Shown here: one piece after another, positions 46,945-54,620 of the stretch | Numbering within the stretch: position 1 is the stretch's first letter | Layout of the letters: the number at the start of each line of letters is the position of its first letter | Assembly: GCF_003721595.1 (NCBI RefSeq) | Contig: NZ_RJJR01000007.1 | Span: forward strand, 1-64,000 | Direction of reading: 5' to 3' | Length of the DNA: 64,000 nt | From: Hanamia caeni | Lineage (GTDB): Bacteria; Bacteroidota; Bacteroidia; Chitinophagales; Chitinophagaceae | Position numbers and translations under genes: made by a program | Notes under the pieces: model-generated | What the model saw: only the letters and a program-made list of their open reading frames with translations | Told to the model about the DNA's origin: nothing | Databases searched by the model: none

Positions 46945-47166
46945 TCAAATCGTATCATTAATTTCCAGTGTATATAATTTGTCTCTAAAAATTTTTTCTT
47001 TTTCTAAGCTTACGGGATAATCTGTAAGCACTAAGATATCCCAATCAGAATCTATGCGCTCATCGCCGCGGGCTCTTGAACCATAAAGTATAATCTCGGC
47101 ATTGTCATCTATTTCATTGACATTCTTTCGTATGAGCCGGCTTATATTGTGGGTTTGAGCATTCAT
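46945..47166 (-). CDS. truncated minimal nucleotidyltransferase (MNT-like)
   Basis: This 73-residue protein has the Pol beta-type nucleotidyltransferase motif (IILYGSRARGDERIDSDWDILVL, with G-S and D-x-D). Full-length relatives usually continue for about 25 further residues with a second acidic position. Here it stops soon after LYTLEINDTI, so the C-terminal part is missing. No HEPN partner is next to it. It is enclosed by the 42-bp repeat copies and is perhaps a remnant of an MNT-HEPN module. Confidence 0.65.
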   Translation of the reverse strand: MNAQTHNISRLIRKNVNEIDDNAEIILYGSRARGDERIDSDWDILVLTDYPVSLEKEKIFRDKLYTLEINDTI

Positions 47167-47266
47167 GTATCAAAGTTAACAAAATGAACAGTAGATATTT
47201 TTGGATATAATTTTTTAAAAGGATGGAAAAGTGAAAAAGACATGAAAGAGATTAATTAAGCGCGTA

Positions 47267-47308
47267 GCAAAGTAAAATATAAATAGGGAATATTTGTTCG
47301 TTCACTGT
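47267..47308. repeat. 42-bp direct repeat, copy 2 (overlaps the purC end)
   Basis: It contains the last base pairs of purC, including its TGA stop (47302-47304), and runs into the spacer. The unit differs from copy 1 by two bases (G/T and C/T). Confidence 0.85.
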
Positions 47309-48234
47309 GATGACAATTTTTTTAGAGAAGATAAAATTCTTTCCCGCGTTTCTTCATTACTTAGTGTTTCAGGAATAAATTTTCCTCCGATTAATTTTTC
47401 ATAAAGTTCTATATAACGGTTACGGATAATCGAAATCCATTCTTCACTCATCTCCGGAACTACCTGCCCTTCCTTTCCCATAAAATTATTTTCAATCAAC
47501 CATTCACGCACAAATTCTTTACTAAGCTGTTTTTGTTTTTCGCCACTTGCCTGCCTTTCCTCAAAACCATCGGCATAAAAGTAGCGTGAGCTGTCAGGCG
47601 TATGAATTTCATCAATCAAAATAATTTCATCGCCCAGTTTTCCAAATTCATATTTGGTATCTACCAGGATCAACCCTCTCTTTTTTGCAATTTCCTTACC
47701 TCTCGCAAACAATTGCAATGCATATTTTTCCAATTGTGCATAATCTTCTTCGGAAACAATATTTCTTTGAATAATCTGCTCCCTGCTGATATCTTCATCA
47801 TGGCCTTCTGCGGCTTTTGTTGATGGGGTAATGACAGGTGTTGAAAAAAAATCATTTTCTTTCAGGCCTTCATCCAGCTTTACGCCACACAACACTCTTT
47901 CTCCGGCATGATAAGTACGCCAGGCATGGCCGGTAAGATTGCCTCTCACTACCATTTCCACTTTGAAAGGAACACATTTTTTTCCTACCGAAACATTCGG
48001 TGCGGGCGTATCAAGCAGCCAGTTGTTGCAAATATCTTTTGTTGCGCTGAGCATATAAGCAGCTATCTGGTTAAGTACCTGGCCTTTGTTGGGAATAGGT
48101 TTTGGCAAAATCACATCAAACGCTGAGATGCGGTCGCTGGCAATCATCACCAACAGCTTATCTGCTATAGTGTAAACATCCCGTACTTTTCCCTTGTAAA
48201 ACTGCGTTTGATCGGGAAATGAAAATGAAGACAT
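47302..48234 (-). CDS. purC: phosphoribosylaminoimidazole-succinocarboxamide synthase
   Basis: This 310-residue enzyme joins aspartate to CAIR in purine synthesis. From ATG 48234 it starts [21 protein letters not shown], as typical of the family. Substrate motifs visible: [57 protein letters not shown] and [14 protein letters not shown] (catalytic and ATP/Asp binding). A start 24 bp upstream is less likely, as it lacks family likeness. Monofunctional, of the 300-residue bacterial/fungal type. Confidence 0.96.
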   Translation of the reverse strand: MSSFSFPDQTQFYKGKVRDVYTIADKLLVMIASDRISAFDVILPKPIPNKGQVLNQIAAYMLSATKDICNNWLLDTPAPNVSVGKKCVPFKVEMVVRGNLTGHAWRTYHAGERVLCGVKLDEGLKENDFFSTPVITPSTKAAEGHDEDISREQIIQRNIVSEEDYAQLEKYALQLFARGKEIAKKRGLILVDTKYEFGKLGDEIILIDEIHTPDSSRYFYADGFEERQASGEKQKQLSKEFVREWLIENNFMGKEGQVVPEMSEEWISIIRNRYIELYEKLIGGKFIPETLSNEETRERILSSLKKLSSQ

Positions 48235-48381
48235 AACGTATAAATAAATTCCGTGCAAAAATGCACATATTTTTTTTAATAGAGACTTAGAGAATTTCTC
48301 TATATATGACTAAGATAATTTATATTGCATAAGCAGGAATATTCTTATTGATTTCAATTAGCTCACCAAAATTTTATCAAT

Positions 48382-51147
48382 ATGAGCAGATTAACCCCAA
48401 TTTCGTTCCTAATAATATCACTATTATTTTTTTCGCAGGCATGTTTCGCACAACAAACAACTATCAAAGGAACGGTGAGCAATAAGATCACCGGGGAAGG
48501 CGTACCCGCCGTATCAATAACTGTAAAAGATGGAGAGGAAGGAACCTATACAGACGAAAAAGGAAACTTTTCTCTTGACACTAAAAAGTCTCCGCCACTA
48601 ACGTTGATTATTTCTTCTATCGGATATAAGCAGACAGAAGTTGAAGTAAACAATATTTCCACTCCTGTGAATATTTCGCTGGAAACTGCCAGCACCTTGG
48701 GCCAGGAGGTGGTGGTGGCTGCCACGAGAACGCCATCAAGAATTATGGAATCGCCGGTAACTATTGAAAGAATCAGCGCCACTGACATTCGTAATTCGGC
48801 TCAGCCTTCGTATTATGATATTATTTCAAAATTGAACGGCGTAGATGTGGTAAATTCCTCGCTAACTTTTTCTTCACCCAGTACAAGAGGTTTCAATGGA
48901 AGCGGCAGTGTGCGTGTGAACCAGATAGTGGATGGAATGGATAACCAGGCACCTGGATTAAACTTCTCGGTAGGAAATGTGGTAGGACTTACTGAACTCG
49001 ACGTAGAAAGCGTAGAACTATTGCCTGGAGCGTCTTCCGCACTATATGGTCCGGGGGGAATGAATGGCGCAATACTTATTACCAGTAAAGATCCCTTTAA
49101 ATACCAGGGGCTGTCATTGCAGGTTAAAACCGGCATGATGAACATTGATAATCCTGATCGGAAAGCCTCGCCTTATTATAACGCGTCGCTAAGGTGGGCA
49201 AAAAAAGTGAGCAATAAGTTTGCTTTTAAAGTTGGAACCGAATTCGTGCAGGCTAAAGATTGGGTGGCCAATGATTACAGAGATTATGATCGCGTGGCAT
49301 TAGTTGGCGGAGTAAAAAAAGGCACAAGGCAAACTGATCCTAATTATGATGGCATTAATGTGTATGGCGATGAAACATCTATTGATATAAAGTCACAGGT
49401 CTTAGATAAAATAGCTGAGCAGGCCCCTTTCTATGCACCTTACATTAATGCAATGCCCTCATCGATTTTGGTTTCGAGAACCGGCTACGCTGAAAAAGAC
49501 ATTTTAAATCCAAATACCATAAACTTTAAATTATCTGGTGCTCTGAGTTATAAGTTATCTCCGCGAACGTTTTTAAATGCAGAAGGATATTGGGGTACAG
49601 GAAATTCCGTTTATACGGGAATTGATCGGTATTCTTTTTTAGATTTAAAAATAGGACAATATAAAATTGAGTTGGTAAATAAGAATTGGTTTGTGCGGGC
49701 ATATACTACACAGGAAAATGCTGGTAAATCTTTTGACGCAACTATTACCACCCGCCTGTTCAATGAAGCCTGGAAGTCAAGTAACGACTGGTATCCTCAA
49801 TATGCTTTTGCTTATTTGAATGCAAAGCTTGCAGGGAAAACTGATATTACTGCTCATGCGGATGCAAGAGCTGTGGCTGATCAAGGCATGCCTGTTCCAG
49901 GAACCGCGGCATTTAAACAGATTTTTGACAAAGTAAGAAGTATTCCAATTTCAGACGGAGGTGGTTTGTTTGTTGATAAAACAGATCTGTATAATGTAGA
50001 AGGCCAGTACAATTTATCTTCCATCACGTCGAAATTTGCAGATGTTATAATTGGCGCTAATTATAAAAGATATGAGTTGAATTCTGAAGGCACATTGTTT
50101 GCAGATTCTACAGGAAAAATTCCTATCAGTGAATACGGAGCTTACCTGGAAGCAACCAAAAGAGTGTTAGATGACAAGTTAAAGATTATTGCTTCTGCCC
50201 GCTACGACAAAAATGAAAATTTTGCCGGAAAATTTACACCACGTGTTTCCCTGGTAATTAAAGTCGCAGAGGACAATAATATCAGGGTATCCTACCAGCA
50301 GGCATATCGTTTTGCTTCAACCCAACAGCAATACATTAATCTCGTTGTAGAAGGAGGAACTCATTTAATTGGTGGGGTCTCCAGTTTTACAGATTTCTAT
50401 CATTTGATTTCGAACCCGGTTTACACGGTAGATAATAATTTATTTGCAGGAAATCCACAGGTAAATCCTGTTACTCACTTCAAAGCAGAAAGCGTTAACT
50501 CTTTTGAAGCAGGCTATAAAGGGTTATTAATAAATAAAAGGCTGCTTATTGACCTTTATGGATACTATGGAATTTACAATAATTTTCTTTCCCGTGTAAT
50601 TGTAGCCCAGTCGGTAAATAATGATAAAAGTGTTTTCACCGGTAGTCCCGAACAGATAAAAGCGAATCTTAATAATCTTGCATTGGTATCTACCTATTCG
50701 ATTCCAATTAATGTGCAGGATAAAGTAAATACTTATGGTTTCGGTATGAGTCTAACCTATGCGCTGCCGCGCAATTTTGTTGTTGGTGGTACAGTTAGCT
50801 CAGATAATCTGGACAATGTCCCTGAGAATTTTCAGGCCGACTTTAATGCCCCTAAATATCGGGCAGGCGCAACTTTCAGTAATACAGGTTTCGGTTCTGA
50901 AAAAAGGTTTGGTTTTGATTTATCTTATCGTTGGCAGGATAAAATAGATTTCCAGGCCGATTTTGCGAACGGCATAGTTCCTGCGTTCCAGACATTGGAT
51001 GCACAGATAAGTTATAAGTTTTTTAATCCTAAGGTTTTGCTTAAAATCGGAGCTACTAACCTGCTAAATCAGTATTATCGTAATGGATTCGGAAATCCGG
51101 CCATCGGCGGATTGTATTACGTAAGCCTTGGTTATAATGTTTTCTAA
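48382..51147 (+). CDS. TonB-dependent receptor
   Basis: This 921-residue outer-membrane protein has a signal peptide (1-23, ending CFAQ), a CarboxypepD_reg-like beta domain (about 26-110, IKGTVSNKITGEGVPAVSITV), a plug domain (about 125-235, with PSTRGFNGSGSVRVNQIVDGM and LPGASSALYGPGGMNGAILITSKDPF) and a beta barrel ending in an aromatic-rich strand (NPAIGGLYYVSLGYNVF). Such receptors import ligands (siderophores, sugars, peptides) using TonB energy. The ligand is unknown. Directly downstream is a FAS1 lipoprotein with 32 bp spacing, an unusual partner in place of SusD. Confidence 0.93.
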   Translation: MSRLTPISFLIISLLFFSQACFAQQTTIKGTVSNKITGEGVPAVSITVKDGEEGTYTDEKGNFSLDTKKSPPLTLIISSIGYKQTEVEVNNISTPVNISLETASTLGQEVVVAATRTPSRIMESPVTIERISATDIRNSAQPSYYDIISKLNGVDVVNSSLTFSSPSTRGFNGSGSVRVNQIVDGMDNQAPGLNFSVGNVVGLTELDVESVELLPGASSALYGPGGMNGAILITSKDPFKYQGLSLQVKTGMMNIDNPDRKASPYYNASLRWAKKVSNKFAFKVGTEFVQAKDWVANDYRDYDRVALVGGVKKGTRQTDPNYDGINVYGDETSIDIKSQVLDKIAEQAPFYAPYINAMPSSILVSRTGYAEKDILNPNTINFKLSGALSYKLSPRTFLNAEGYWGTGNSVYTGIDRYSFLDLKIGQYKIELVNKNWFVRAYTTQENAGKSFDATITTRLFNEAWKSSNDWYPQYAFAYLNAKLAGKTDITAHADARAVADQGMPVPGTAAFKQIFDKVRSIPISDGGGLFVDKTDLYNVEGQYNLSSITSKFADVIIGANYKRYELNSEGTLFADSTGKIPISEYGAYLEATKRVLDDKLKIIASARYDKNENFAGKFTPRVSLVIKVAEDNNIRVSYQQAYRFASTQQQYINLVVEGGTHLIGGVSSFTDFYHLISNPVYTVDNNLFAGNPQVNPVTHFKAESVNSFEAGYKGLLINKRLLIDLYGYYGIYNNFLSRVIVAQSVNNDKSVFTGSPEQIKANLNNLALVSTYSIPINVQDKVNTYGFGMSLTYALPRNFVVGGTVSSDNLDNVPENFQADFNAPKYRAGATFSNTGFGSEKRFGFDLSYRWQDKIDFQADFANGIVPAFQTLDAQISYKFFNPKVLLKIGATNLLNQYYRNGFGNPAIGGLYYVSLGYNVF

Positions 51148-51179
51148 GAACTTCCCTGCTCACCTTTTAAATAAAGAAG

Positions 51180-52427
51180 ATGAAAAATATCACATTAAAC
51201 AGGCGTTATCTTCAAATGAGTTTGGCAGCTATTGCGGGAGTTTTCATTTTTTATTCCTGTAATAAGCCACTGCCGGATGCCACACCTATAGAATATCCAC
51301 CGGTAAACAACAGTGAAATTTCTATCGGCCAACAAATAAGTACAGATACAAGCTATAGCTTTTTTGCGGCTGCTGCTACCAAGACCGGGCAATTAGCGCA
51401 ATTAAACAGGGACAGCACAGAATTCACCGTTTTCCTTCCGACAAATAATGCGTTCAGGGTTTCAGGAATCCCTTCTATTGATGCACTCAATACGTTAGAT
51501 CTGCAAACACTGGGAGCGATTGTCGGCTACTCTATTATTCCCGGCAATCAATACTTAAGCTCAGATATTACAAAAGGCGGTCTTACTCCCTCCATGCCGA
51601 ATGAACAGTTACCCACAAGCATTACCGTTGGGCAATTACCAATACCAATACCTTTTAAATTAACCACTTTCCCCTCAGTAGTTGGAAATGCTTTTTACGA
51701 TAACAATATTCCGGTAACCAAGCCGGACATCAAATTGAAAAATGGAGTAATTCATGAAGTGGCAGCGATAGTGGCGCCGCCTTTTCAAACATTAAAAAGC
51801 GCTATTTATAGCAATCCAGAGCTTTCATTTTTTAAGGCTGCTATTGAGCGCGCCGACAGTGGACAAACCGGCTTAGGCCGCCTTGATTCATTGTTGAATT
51901 ACCCGCCAACTAACATGACGGTGCTTGCACCCGATAACGCAGCGTTCCAAACCGTGATTTTTGGATTGGCTTATTCCTATTTATTACAGCAGGGATTGAA
52001 CCAGGCGATGGCTGCCCAGCAGGCAACGTTGCTTTCCTCTTCGCCAGCCGTTTTCAGTAACCCGGCTTTGTATAGTGTTTTGCCGGCATCGTCTGTTCAG
52101 GGAATCCTGGCGTATCATTTCCTGGCTGCTTATAATGCCATTGATACAGCGTACGAGCCCACCATAAGAGTTTTTTCAAATAATTTCCCAACCACTGCTA
52201 CGCCGTATCTGACTTTGGTAAATAACGCCCTTTCAACACACCCGGGAATAATAGCCCAGGCTACATTTAGCGGCCCATTTGTTAATAATCTCACATTCAA
52301 TGGGGTGGGCACTTTTCCTCCGGGCGGCGCTCCATTTTCGGGGCCGCCGGCAAAAGCTATCAGCCTTGATAACCACGCCGTAAATGGAGTTTATTATGTG
52401 ATTGATAAAGTATTATTTCCGCAGTAA
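51180..52427 (+). CDS. fasciclin-domain lipoprotein, TonB-receptor partner
   Basis: This 415-residue lipoprotein has a signal (1-27, ending IFYSC) and two FAS1-type domains (about 45-200 and 205-415). H1 motifs FTVFLPTNNAF and MTVLAPDNAAFQ and the closing NGVIHEVAAIVAPP and NGVYYVIDKVLFPQ are visible; the second domain has a long insertion (about 295-375). It starts 32 bp after the TonB-dependent receptor, so a shared transcript and surface complex are likely. Confidence 0.9.
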   Translation: MKNITLNRRYLQMSLAAIAGVFIFYSCNKPLPDATPIEYPPVNNSEISIGQQISTDTSYSFFAAAATKTGQLAQLNRDSTEFTVFLPTNNAFRVSGIPSIDALNTLDLQTLGAIVGYSIIPGNQYLSSDITKGGLTPSMPNEQLPTSITVGQLPIPIPFKLTTFPSVVGNAFYDNNIPVTKPDIKLKNGVIHEVAAIVAPPFQTLKSAIYSNPELSFFKAAIERADSGQTGLGRLDSLLNYPPTNMTVLAPDNAAFQTVIFGLAYSYLLQQGLNQAMAAQQATLLSSSPAVFSNPALYSVLPASSVQGILAYHFLAAYNAIDTAYEPTIRVFSNNFPTTATPYLTLVNNALSTHPGIIAQATFSGPFVNNLTFNGVGTFPPGGAPFSGPPAKAISLDNHAVNGVYYVIDKVLFPQ

Positions 52428-52450
52428 AACAAATTTGCAAAGAATTTGTT
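52428..52450 (+). terminator. weak hairpin after the FAS1 lipoprotein
   Basis: AACAAATT (52428-52435) pairs with AATTTGTT (52443-52450), 7-nt loop, but a T run only follows about 12 nt later, so termination is uncertain. Confidence 0.3.
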
Positions 52451-52579
52451 TATAGTTATCGATTTTTATTTGGGTATAACTTTTGAGGGCTTTTTGGATT
52501 ATACTGAAGGGGTGCCCATGAAATTATTTCATATTTCTGTTTCATCCTTTCTGATTTTTTACCTTTTAAAATAAGCGAA

Positions 52580-52825
52580 ATGGCAGAGAAAAAAACGCCC
52601 GATCAGAAAGAAACCGTAGAAGAGATTAGGCAACCTGTTGCGAGGCCCAGGTGGGTAATTCCTTTAATTTTTGTCGTAATTATTGTTTTTCTTCTTTGGT
52701 ACTTTTCAAGAAGTTGCGGAGAAACAAAACCTAATACTGGCGAATCGCCGGATACGACTGCTTTCGTAATACACCAACATTTTCCCGCCGGCGTTAATGA
52801 AAGGTCTTCGGGATTATTACAATAA
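52580..52825 (+). CDS. small single-TM protein, unknown
   Basis: This 81-residue protein has a charged N-terminus (MAEKKTPDQKETVEEIRQ), one hydrophobic segment (about 26-43, WVIPLIFVVIIVFLLWYF), and a polar tail with a single Cys (SRSCGE). It would sit with its tail outside the inner membrane. No family is recognised. It converges on ychF 8 bp away. Confidence 0.6.
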   Translation: MAEKKTPDQKETVEEIRQPVARPRWVIPLIFVVIIVFLLWYFSRSCGETKPNTGESPDTTAFVIHQHFPAGVNERSSGLLQ

Positions 52826-52832
52826 TATTCGC

Positions 52833-53933
52833 CTATACATTGAAACGAAAATGCATCACATCGCCGTCCTGCACTATATATTCTTTACCTTCAATCCGTA
52901 ATTTGCCGTTCTCCCTGGCTGCAGCCTCAGATTTGTATTGAACAAAATCATTGTAAGAAATTACTTCTGCCTTAATAAATCCTTTTTCAAAATCGCTGTG
53001 AATTACGCCGGCTGCCTGGGGCGCCTTCCAGCCTTTGTGAATCGTCCAGGCGCGCACTTCCTGCACACCGGCAGTGAAATAAGTGGAAAGATTTAATAAT
53101 TCGTATGCGGAATGGATAAGCCTGTCCAGCGCCGGTTCTTCCATTTTATATTCATCCATAAACATCTGCTTATCTTCCGGATCTTCAAATTCCGCAATTT
53201 GCGCCTCAATAGCATTGGTCATAACGATTACCTGGGCGCCTTCTTCCCGAGCCGCAGCCACCAGCAAATCTGAATATTTATTGCCCGAATGCATGGACGC
53301 TTCATCAACATTGGCAACATATAAAACGGGTTTATCCGTTAGAAAAAAATTATCGGCCACAGCCGCCCTCTCTTCTTTAGACAAACCGAGCGATAAGATA
53401 TTCTTTCCCTTTTCAAGATGCGCTTTGCATTTTTTCAGTACTTCAAATTCGAGTTTTGATTGGGCGTCGCCGGTTTTGGCCATTTTTTCTGCGCGGGCTA
53501 ATTTTCGCTCTACGCCCTCCAAATCTTTTAGCTGCAATTCGGTCTCGATAATTTCTTTATCACTTATCGGGTTGATAGGGCCTTCTTCGCGCAGCACATT
53601 TTCATCTTCAAAACAGCGGATTACATGAATGATGGCATCTACCTCACGGATATTTGCCAAAAATTTATTGCCTAAACCTTCGCCTTTGCTGGCGCCCTTT
53701 ACCAGTCCGGCTATATCAACAATTTCAATTTGTGTCGGAACAATTTTCTCCGGAAGCACCAACTCGGCCAAAACGTTTAATCTTTTATCCGGCACATTTA
53801 CCAATCCCACGTTGGGTTCTATGGTGCAGAACCGGTAATTGCTCGCCTGCGCTTTGGCGCTGTTGCTTACCGCATTAAATAAAGTTGATTTTCCTACATT
53901 GGGTAATCCTACAATTCCTGCCTGTAATGCCAT
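52833..53933 (-). CDS. ychF: redox-regulated GTPase-family ATPase YchF
   Basis: This 366-residue Obg-family protein binds ATP and associates with ribosomes; its activity responds to oxidative stress. P-loop GLPNVGKSTLFNAVS (about 8-22), switch region IVDIAGLVKGASKGEGLGNKFLANIREVDAI, an ANVDE motif in place of NKxD (the reason for ATP preference), and a C-terminal TGS domain (about 280-366, AWTIHKGWKAPQAAGVIHSDFEKGFIKAE) are visible. Confidence 0.97.
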   Translation of the reverse strand: MALQAGIVGLPNVGKSTLFNAVSNSAKAQASNYRFCTIEPNVGLVNVPDKRLNVLAELVLPEKIVPTQIEIVDIAGLVKGASKGEGLGNKFLANIREVDAIIHVIRCFEDENVLREEGPINPISDKEIIETELQLKDLEGVERKLARAEKMAKTGDAQSKLEFEVLKKCKAHLEKGKNILSLGLSKEERAAVADNFFLTDKPVLYVANVDEASMHSGNKYSDLLVAAAREEGAQVIVMTNAIEAQIAEFEDPEDKQMFMDEYKMEEPALDRLIHSAYELLNLSTYFTAGVQEVRAWTIHKGWKAPQAAGVIHSDFEKGFIKAEVISYNDFVQYKSEAAARENGKLRIEGKEYIVQDGDVMHFRFNV

Positions 53934-54057
53934 TTGTACAAAAAGATTGATTTAGGGGGCGCAAAGATAGCATGAAAAGGGCAACCAGTCACCGGCAGTG
54001 CGTGTGGATTAATAAAAATGGCTACTCAACAGCAGCCATTTTTACTCAGTGGATAAA

Positions 54058-54309
54058 TTATTCGATAGTGCGCTCTTTTGTTATCACCACTTTATCTTTT
54101 GAGCCTCTGCTTACCAGGGCAATGATGATAATTAAAACAATTATTCCGCCAACGACCCACATCCACGGTTGAACGGTGAATGAAGAAGAAGTACTGGTTG
54201 TAGTTGTGGTGGAAGAAACCGCACTATCCTGGGCAACCGCTATTCCCGTGAAAAATAACGGTAAAAGCATTGCCATAAATGACAAATAAAAACTTTTGAT
54301 TTTTTTCAT
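54058..54309 (-). CDS. small exported single-TM protein, unknown
   Basis: From ATG 54309 this 83-residue protein has a signal peptide (about 1-26, ending GIAVAQ), a Ser/Thr-rich linker (TTTTTTSTSSSF), a membrane segment (about 46-66, MWVVGGIIVLIIIIALV) and a short basic end. A start 42 bp upstream adds residues before the signal and is rejected. No family is recognised; it has the look of a small stress-type envelope protein. Confidence 0.6.
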   Translation of the reverse strand: MKKIKSFYLSFMAMLLPLFFTGIAVAQDSAVSSTTTTTSTSSSFTVQPWMWVVGGIIVLIIIIALVSRGSKDKVVITKERTIE

Positions 54310-54390
54310 AGCATTATTTTTAAATACGAAAAAATAATAATCAATTAACATGCCATCAAGGATCTTTTAGTTTTTTCCTCGAATAGAAGA

Positions 54391-54492
54391 AATGTGGACA
54401 ATGGAGGAAATTCTGAATGAATCCTGTAACTTTTGTGTTGAAAACATCCGTGATCAACGAAACTCAAAGTGGTTTGCCTTGAAAAATCGATT
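54391..54492 (-). pseudogene. remnant of a beta-barrel protein C-terminus
   Basis: The minus strand reads a DVFNTKVTGF-type segment that matches DIFNTRVTRI in the intact gene upstream (54621-57269); the surrounding DNA also aligns with 54776-54880 (for example CTTTTGTGTTGAAAAC against CTCTTGTGTTGAAAAT). Frame shifts and stops prevent a product. It points to a decayed tandem paralogue. Confidence 0.6.
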
Positions 54493-54568
54493 TACACCGT
54501 ACACCACGCAAAACGATGAGGATGTAGGCTAAAATAAAAATTACACTGAAAAGTCTTTTTACTGCAAA

Positions 54569-54598
54569 AAAATAGCCGTCTGTTTCAACGGCTATTTT
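54569..54598 (-). terminator. terminator of the beta-barrel gene
   Basis: An 11-bp stem AAAATAGCCGT with ACGGCTATTTT, 8-nt loop, with T-rich flanks on both strands, 23 bp after the stop of the 54621-57269 gene. Confidence 0.8.
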
Positions 54599-54620
54599 TC
54601 AGGAAAAATGAATAAGAATT

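Larger units (their letters stand above)
54310..54620. other. spacer with OMP-gene remnant and terminator
   Basis: This 311-bp region holds a decayed fragment similar to the end of the neighbouring beta-barrel gene (54391-54492) and a terminator hairpin (54569-54598). Nothing else was recognised. Confidence 0.6.
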
